DNA of 40,227 nucleotides from Lachnospiraceae bacterium (GTDB taxonomy: Bacteria > Bacillota > Clostridia > Lachnospirales > Lachnospiraceae), in the NCBI GenBank assembly GCA_022781925.1, contig JALESO010000048.1:1-40227 (forward strand), read 5' to 3'. The notes beneath the pieces were generated by a model. That model made no database searches, was not told where the DNA came from, and saw nothing but the letters and a program-made list of their open reading frames with translations. Of the stretch, positions 35,920 through 40,227 are shown piece by piece. The stretch's first letter is position 1; each line of letters begins with the position of its first letter. A program made the position numbers and the translations under genes.

Positions 35920-38196
35920 ATGGGCAGATATGATTCGCTGAATACACAGCAGCAGGAAGCGGTTTTTCAGACGGAAGGACCGGTGCTGGTGCTGGCGGGA
36001 GCCGGTTCCGGCAAGACGAGGGTGCTGACGCACAGAACGGCTTATCTGATAGAAGAAAAAGGGGTCAATCCATATCATATTATGGCAATCACATTTACAA
36101 ATAAAGCGGCAACGGAGATGCGGGAACGTATCGATGATCTGGTGGGATACGGCTCGGAGAGTATCTGGGTATCCACGTTTCACTCCAGCTGTGTGCGGAT
36201 CCTGCGCCGGTATATCGACCGGCTGGGTTATGACAACCGGTTTACGATCTATGACGCAGATGATCAGAAGACCGTGATGAAGGAAGTGTGCAAGCGGCTT
36301 CAGATCGATACGAAACAGACGAAGGAGCGTGCGCTGCTGAACGTGATCTCCTCTGCGAAAAATGAACTGATCTCTCCGGAGGAGTTTACCCTGCGGGCAG
36401 CCGGTGATTATGCAAAACAGAAGCAGGCGCAGGTTTATCGGGAATATCAGCAGACATTGAAGAAAAACAATGCACTGGATTTTGATGATCTGATCATGAA
36501 ATGCGTGGAACTGTTCAAAAGCAATCCGGAAGTGCTGGATTCTTATCAGGAGCGCCTGCGCTATATCATGGTAGATGAGTATCAGGATACAAATACGGCG
36601 CAGTTTGAACTGGTACGTCTGCTGGCATCCAAGTACCGCAACCTCTGTGTGGTGGGTGACGATGACCAGTCGATCTATAAGTTCCGCGGAGCCAATATCC
36701 ACAATATCCTGAATTTTGAACAGTATTTTCCGGATGCAAAAGTGATCAAACTAGAAGAAAATTACCGTTCCACCCAGAATATTCTGGATGCGGCCAACGC
36801 GGTGATTAAAAATAATGTAGGAAGAAAATCAAAAGCACTCTGGACACAGCAGGATGCCGGTGACAAGATCGATTGCAAGGATTTTGATACCGCTTATGAT
36901 GAGGCGGAGTACATCGCCCACAGTATCAATTCTTTTGTACGGAAAGGGGTATTTTCTTATGGGGACAGTGCGGTGCTGTACCGTACCAATGCACAGTCAC
37001 GACTTCTGGAGGAGCGGTTTGTACGGGAAAATATTCCGTATAAGATCGTAGGTGGTGTAAACTTCTATGCCAGAAAAGAGATCAAAGATCTGCTGTGCTA
37101 TCTGAAGACTATTGATAATGCTCAGGATGATCTGGCAGTGAAACGAATCATCAATGTGCCGAAGCGGGGCATCGGTGCCACGACCATTGCAAAAGTGCAG
37201 GATTATGCGGATGAGAACGGAATGAGCTTCTACGCGGCACTGAGAGCAGCGGAAGAGATATCGACGCTGAGCAAGGCTACGGCGACAAAGATCCGTCCTT
37301 TTGTGACCTTTATCCAGATGCTGCGGAGTAAACTGCCCTATATCAGCCTGGAACAGCTTATGGATGAGATCATAGAAGATACCGGTTATGTGGCAGAACT
37401 GGATGCGGAAGGAACCGATGAAGCCCGTGCCCGGATTGAAAATATCGACGAGCTGGTCAGCAAGATTGTGGCTTACGAGGAGTCTGTGGAACAGCCGACC
37501 CTCAGCGGATTTCTGGAGGAAGTGGCACTCATCGCAGACATTGATAACCTGGAAGAGGGCAGTGATTATGTGGTGCTGATGACATTGCACAGCGCGAAGG
37601 GACTGGAATTTCCGAATGTGTATCTGGCAGGCATGGAAGACGGTCTGTTCCCAAGCTATATGACCATTACCTCTGACGATCCGACGGAGGTGGAGGAAGA
37701 ACGCCGCCTGTGTTATGTGGGAATCACAAGAGCAAGAGAGCATCTGACCCTGACCAGCGCCCGGATGCGTATGACCAGAGGCGAGACACAGTATCACAAA
37801 GTTTCTCGTTTTGTGAAAGAAATTCCAAAGAGTCTGCTGAACGGCATGGTGCGTGAGGAACGCCCGCGGAAAGAAGATCCCATCAAAGATCTTGGAAACG
37901 TAAAACAGAATTTTAACCGGAAGCCATACGGCGGCGGTTCTTCCGCTCCGGCAGGCGGTGTGCCATATTATAAATCGTTCAGTCTGGGACAGAAGAAGAC
38001 GCAGCAGTTCGGCGGCGGGGCAAATCTCGGAAAACTGACCTATGCAGAAGGTGACCGGGTGCACCATGCGAAGTTCGGGGAAGGTCTGGTAAAGCAGATT
38101 GTTTCCGGTGGAAGGGACTATGAAGTCACCGTGGATTTTGACAATTTTGGCACAAAGAAAATGTTCGCATCGTTTGCAAAACTGCAGAAGGTATGA
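35920..38196 (+). CDS. pcrA: ATP-dependent DNA helicase PcrA (UvrD/Rep type)
   Basis: A 758-residue superfamily 1A helicase. The Q motif is 'LNTQQQEAVF' (6-15) and Walker A is 'AGAGSGKT' (27-34). Motif Ia is 'ITFTNKAATEMRERI' and motif II 'IMVDEYQDTN'. Motif III is 'VVGDDDQSIYKFRGA', motif IV 'LEENYRST', motif V 'LMTLHSAKGLEFPNVYLAG' and motif VI 'RRLCYVGITRARE'. The last 60 residues form the C-terminal tudor-like segment ('GDRVHHAKFGEGLVKQI'). It unwinds DNA with 3'-5' polarity in repair and replication restart. GGAGG lies just before the ATG. Length is normal. Confidence 0.96.
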   Translation: MGRYDSLNTQQQEAVFQTEGPVLVLAGAGSGKTRVLTHRTAYLIEEKGVNPYHIMAITFTNKAATEMRERIDDLVGYGSESIWVSTFHSSCVRILRRYIDRLGYDNRFTIYDADDQKTVMKEVCKRLQIDTKQTKERALLNVISSAKNELISPEEFTLRAAGDYAKQKQAQVYREYQQTLKKNNALDFDDLIMKCVELFKSNPEVLDSYQERLRYIMVDEYQDTNTAQFELVRLLASKYRNLCVVGDDDQSIYKFRGANIHNILNFEQYFPDAKVIKLEENYRSTQNILDAANAVIKNNVGRKSKALWTQQDAGDKIDCKDFDTAYDEAEYIAHSINSFVRKGVFSYGDSAVLYRTNAQSRLLEERFVRENIPYKIVGGVNFYARKEIKDLLCYLKTIDNAQDDLAVKRIINVPKRGIGATTIAKVQDYADENGMSFYAALRAAEEISTLSKATATKIRPFVTFIQMLRSKLPYISLEQLMDEIIEDTGYVAELDAEGTDEARARIENIDELVSKIVAYEESVEQPTLSGFLEEVALIADIDNLEEGSDYVVLMTLHSAKGLEFPNVYLAGMEDGLFPSYMTITSDDPTEVEEERRLCYVGITRAREHLTLTSARMRMTRGETQYHKVSRFVKEIPKSLLNGMVREERPRKEDPIKDLGNVKQNFNRKPYGGGSSAPAGGVPYYKSFSLGQKKTQQFGGGANLGKLTYAEGDRVHHAKFGEGLVKQIVSGGRDYEVTVDFDNFGTKKMFASFAKLQKV

Positions 38197-38333
38197 TATA
38201 ATCGGCTATAACAGCGAGCAGTACGGAATAGCGGTTTAGAATAAAAGTTCAGATAGGTAAAAATAATATTTTAAACGATATTTTGTATTGTGAAATGAGA
38301 AGCAGAAGGAATGTATAAAAAGGAGTGAATGAC

Positions 38334-38585
38334 ATGAACAATGATTTGATCAGTGTTGCAAAATTAACAGAGTTATTTTCCAAGAAGATTGATGAGGAAA
38401 GAAAGACAAAATTACTTTGGATTCTTGCCATTGTTGGAGCAGTTGCAGCGGTAGTCGTAGCAGCACATTACATTTATAAGTTCTTTGCTCCTGATTATAT
38501 GGATGATTTTGAAGATGAATTCGAAGATGAGTTTGATGATGATTTCTTCGATGACGAGGATGATGAATACGAAGAGGAAGACTAA
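38334..38585 (+). CDS. Single-pass membrane protein with acidic tail
   Basis: An 83-residue protein from ATG 38334 (AAGGAG 8 nt upstream; an in-frame GTG at 38325 overlaps the binding site). A cytoplasmic helix (about 1-25) contains 'LTELFSKKIDEERKTK', followed by a transmembrane segment 'LLWILAIVGAVAAVVVAAHY' (about 27-46). The tail of about 30 residues is almost all Asp, Glu, Phe and Tyr ('FEDEFEDEFDDDFFDDEDDE'). The acidic tail should lie outside the cell, where it might bind cations or the cell wall. Similar short proteins occur in Lachnospiraceae without a known role. A terminator follows. Confidence 0.8.
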   Translation: MNNDLISVAKLTELFSKKIDEERKTKLLWILAIVGAVAAVVVAAHYIYKFFAPDYMDDFEDEFEDEFDDDFFDDEDDEYEEED

Positions 38586-38632
38586 GCAGCAGTTGCAAAG
38601 TCAGAATCTGTTTTCGATTGATTCGTATTGGA

Positions 38633-38666
38633 ACGCCCACTCACATGATGCGAGTGGGCGTTTTTT
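38633..38666 (+). terminator. Intrinsic terminator
   Basis: ACGCCCACTC pairs perfectly with GAGTGGGCGT across a 9-nt loop, followed by TTTTTT. It separates the acidic-tail gene from rlmD. Confidence 0.9.
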
Positions 38667-38719
38667 GCCTGATTTTGAAGTTCGTGTATAAAAAATAAGA
38701 AAGATGTGAGGAAAAAGAT

Positions 38720-40227
38720 TTGAAAAAAGGACAAATGTGCGAAGGCATTGTAGAAAAAGTAAAGTTCCCGAATAAGGGAATTGTAAAAGTAGAGGACAGT
38801 GACGTAACGGTAAAAAATACGATTCCGGGGCAGAAGGTTTCGTTTGTCATAAATAAAAAACGGAAAGGAAAAGCGGAGGGACGTCTGCTGGAAATCCTGG
38901 AAAAATCCGAACTGGAGCAGGCAGAGGCAATCTGTCCGCACTATGGCGTCTGTGGAGGCTGTAATTACCAGACACTGCCGTATGAAGAACAGTTAAAACT
39001 GAAAGCCGGACAGGTGCTGGATCTGATGAAAGCGGTGGTACCGAATGCAGAAGAGATTTTTGAGGGTATCCGGAAAAGTCCGCGGCAGTTTGGTTACCGG
39101 AATAAAATGGAATATACCTTTGGCGATGAAGTAAAAGATGGACCGCTGGCGCTTGGCATGCATAAGCGTGGAAGCTTTTATGATATTGTGACTGTGGACG
39201 AATGTCGGATCGTGGATGATGATTACCGCAAGATCCTCGGTACGACGGTGGAGTATTTCAGAGCGCAGAACATTCCGTTTTATCACCGGATGCGTCATGA
39301 AGGCTACCTGCGCCATCTGCTTGTGAGAAAAGCTGTAAAGACAGAGGAGATTCTGATCGATCTGATCACAACGACGCAGGAGGTCTGTACAGAAGCGGGG
39401 AGTGTGGAAGAACAGACACTTCTGGATGGCTGGAAAGAACAGCTTCTGGCACTGGAACTGGAGGGCAGCATCGCCGGTATCCTGCATACAAAAAATGACA
39501 GTGTGGCAGATGCCGTGAAAAATGAGGGTACGGAAATCCTGTACGGTCAGGATTATTTCTATGAGGAGTTACTGGGACTGAAGTTCCGCATCTCTCCGTT
39601 TTCCTTTTTCCAGACCAACTCTCTGGGGGCAGAGGTGCTCTACCAGACCGCACGGGAGTATATCGGGGACAGTCTGGATGAGAAAGCGGACAAGACCGTG
39701 TACGATCTGTACAGCGGAACCGGAACCATCGCACAGATCCTGGCTCCGGCAGCGAAGCATGTGATCGGTGTGGAAATCGTGGAAGAAGCCGTAGAAGCTG
39801 CGAAGGAGAACGCACAGTTAAATCAGCTGGAAAACTGTGATTTTATCGCAGGAGATGTCTTAAAAGTGTTGGATTCCATTGATGAGAAACCGGACTTTAT
39901 CGTGCTGGATCCGCCGCGGGAAGGCATTCATCCGAAGGCACTGGAGAAGATCATCCGCTACGGCGTAGACCGCATGATTTATATTTCCTGTAAACCGACC
40001 AGTCTGCAGCGGGATCTGGAAGTCCTGCAGGCGCAGGGATATGCGGTGGATCGGATCTGCTGTGTGGATATGTTTCCGGGAACGGTGCATGTGGAGACGG
40101 TAGTTCTTTTGTCCCAACAAAAGCCGGATGACACCATAGAGATCGACCTGGACTTGGATGAGCTGGACGCCACGACTGCTGAGACAAAGGCCACCTATGA
40201 GGAAATCAAGGCATACGTCTGGGATAA
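38720..40227 (+). CDS. rlmD: 23S rRNA (uracil-5-)-methyltransferase RlmD/RumA, cut by right edge
   Basis: At least 502 residues, open to the right edge. The start is TTG 38720, with GAGG 8 nt upstream. The N-terminal TRAM domain (about 1-60) opens 'CEGIVEKVKFPNKGIVKVE'. The 4Fe-4S cysteines are 72, 78, 81 (ICPHYGVCGGC) and 162 (VDECRI). The SAM motif is 'VYDLYSGTGTIAQIL', then 'VIGVEIVEEAVEAAKENA', 'IVLDPPREGIHPKAL' and the catalytic Cys in 'YISCKPTSLQRDL'. The usual end 'GTVHVETVVLL' is followed by an acidic extension containing 'KATYEEIKAYVWD' that runs off the window. It methylates a uridine of 23S rRNA with SAM. Confidence 0.92.
   Translation, partial: MKKGQMCEGIVEKVKFPNKGIVKVEDSDVTVKNTIPGQKVSFVINKKRKGKAEGRLLEILEKSELEQAEAICPHYGVCGGCNYQTLPYEEQLKLKAGQVLDLMKAVVPNAEEIFEGIRKSPRQFGYRNKMEYTFGDEVKDGPLALGMHKRGSFYDIVTVDECRIVDDDYRKILGTTVEYFRAQNIPFYHRMRHEGYLRHLLVRKAVKTEEILIDLITTTQEVCTEAGSVEEQTLLDGWKEQLLALELEGSIAGILHTKNDSVADAVKNEGTEILYGQDYFYEELLGLKFRISPFSFFQTNSLGAEVLYQTAREYIGDSLDEKADKTVYDLYSGTGTIAQILAPAAKHVIGVEIVEEAVEAAKENAQLNQLENCDFIAGDVLKVLDSIDEKPDFIVLDPPREGIHPKALEKIIRYGVDRMIYISCKPTSLQRDLEVLQAQGYAVDRICCVDMFPGTVHVETVVLLSQQKPDDTIEIDLDLDELDATTAETKATYEEIKAYVWD

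Noticed and set aside
36997..38067. Long minus-strand open frame (356 codons) inside pcrA
   Set aside because: It is fully antisense to conserved helicase motifs and has no plausible start signal or family match.

Overview
The window looks like chromosome of an endospore-forming Lachnospiraceae-type Firmicute (Clostridia). The evidence is an alpha/beta-type small acid-soluble spore protein, the SCIFF ranthipeptide gene with its radical SAM maturase next to a fused secDF, DUF1653 and DUF1836 proteins, strong AGGAGG ribosome binding sites, and several TTG or GTG starts. No species is assigned. There is no rRNA, CRISPR array or prophage. The only hint of a mobile element is a possible transposase start cut by the left edge.

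Layout. 1-3.8 kb: a tiny minus-strand transcription unit, a Gln/Ser-rich membrane-anchored protein, a DUF1653 protein flanked by two copies of a double-hairpin repeat, a CYTH-domain protein, a DJ-1/PfpI protein and a spore protein. 3.8-8.4 kb: a hexitol PTS locus made of a SorE-like zinc dehydrogenase, a DeoR-family regulator and a mannitol-type IICBA permease. 8.4-12.7 kb: a lysophospholipase-like hydrolase, a second zinc alcohol dehydrogenase, two small membrane proteins, a small Cys-containing peptide and tRNA-Gly(GCC). 12.8-15.2 kb: thyA-folA-AEC transporter. 15.3-18.9 kb: branched-chain amino acid genes ilvB, ilvN and ilvE. 19-25.5 kb: a CNNM/CorC protein on the minus strand, a four-helix TIGR04086-like membrane protein, then scfA-scfB-secDF and a DUF4190 protein. 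25.7-33.4 kb: a quaternary-amine (OpuC-type) ABC transporter followed at once by a homocysteine methyltransferase/MTHFR fusion and a methionine synthase split by a frameshift at an A10 run. 34-40.2 kb: SnoaL-like protein, YerC/TrpR-like regulator, DUF1836 protein, PcrA helicase, an acidic-tailed membrane protein and RlmD, which runs off the right edge.

How genes work together. Three blocks are metabolic: PTS hexitol uptake and oxidation, thymidylate/folate with methyl-group metabolism, and branched-chain amino acid synthesis. ThyA, DHFR, MTHFR and MetH together cover much of a one-carbon cycle. ScfA-ScfB-SecDF form the known clostridial ranthipeptide arrangement, with scfB and secDF overlapping by 4 bp.

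The most unusual content is non-coding. Two convergent intergenic gaps (8341-8803 and 33392-34030) hold the same pair of long palindromic elements, here called B then A. The order is the same, both begin 16-19 bp after a stop codon, and both end 49-62 bp before the opposing stop codon. Terminal arms differ between copies but remain self-complementary within each copy. This pattern, the metH slippery run and the double hairpins around the DUF1653 gene most deserve follow-up.
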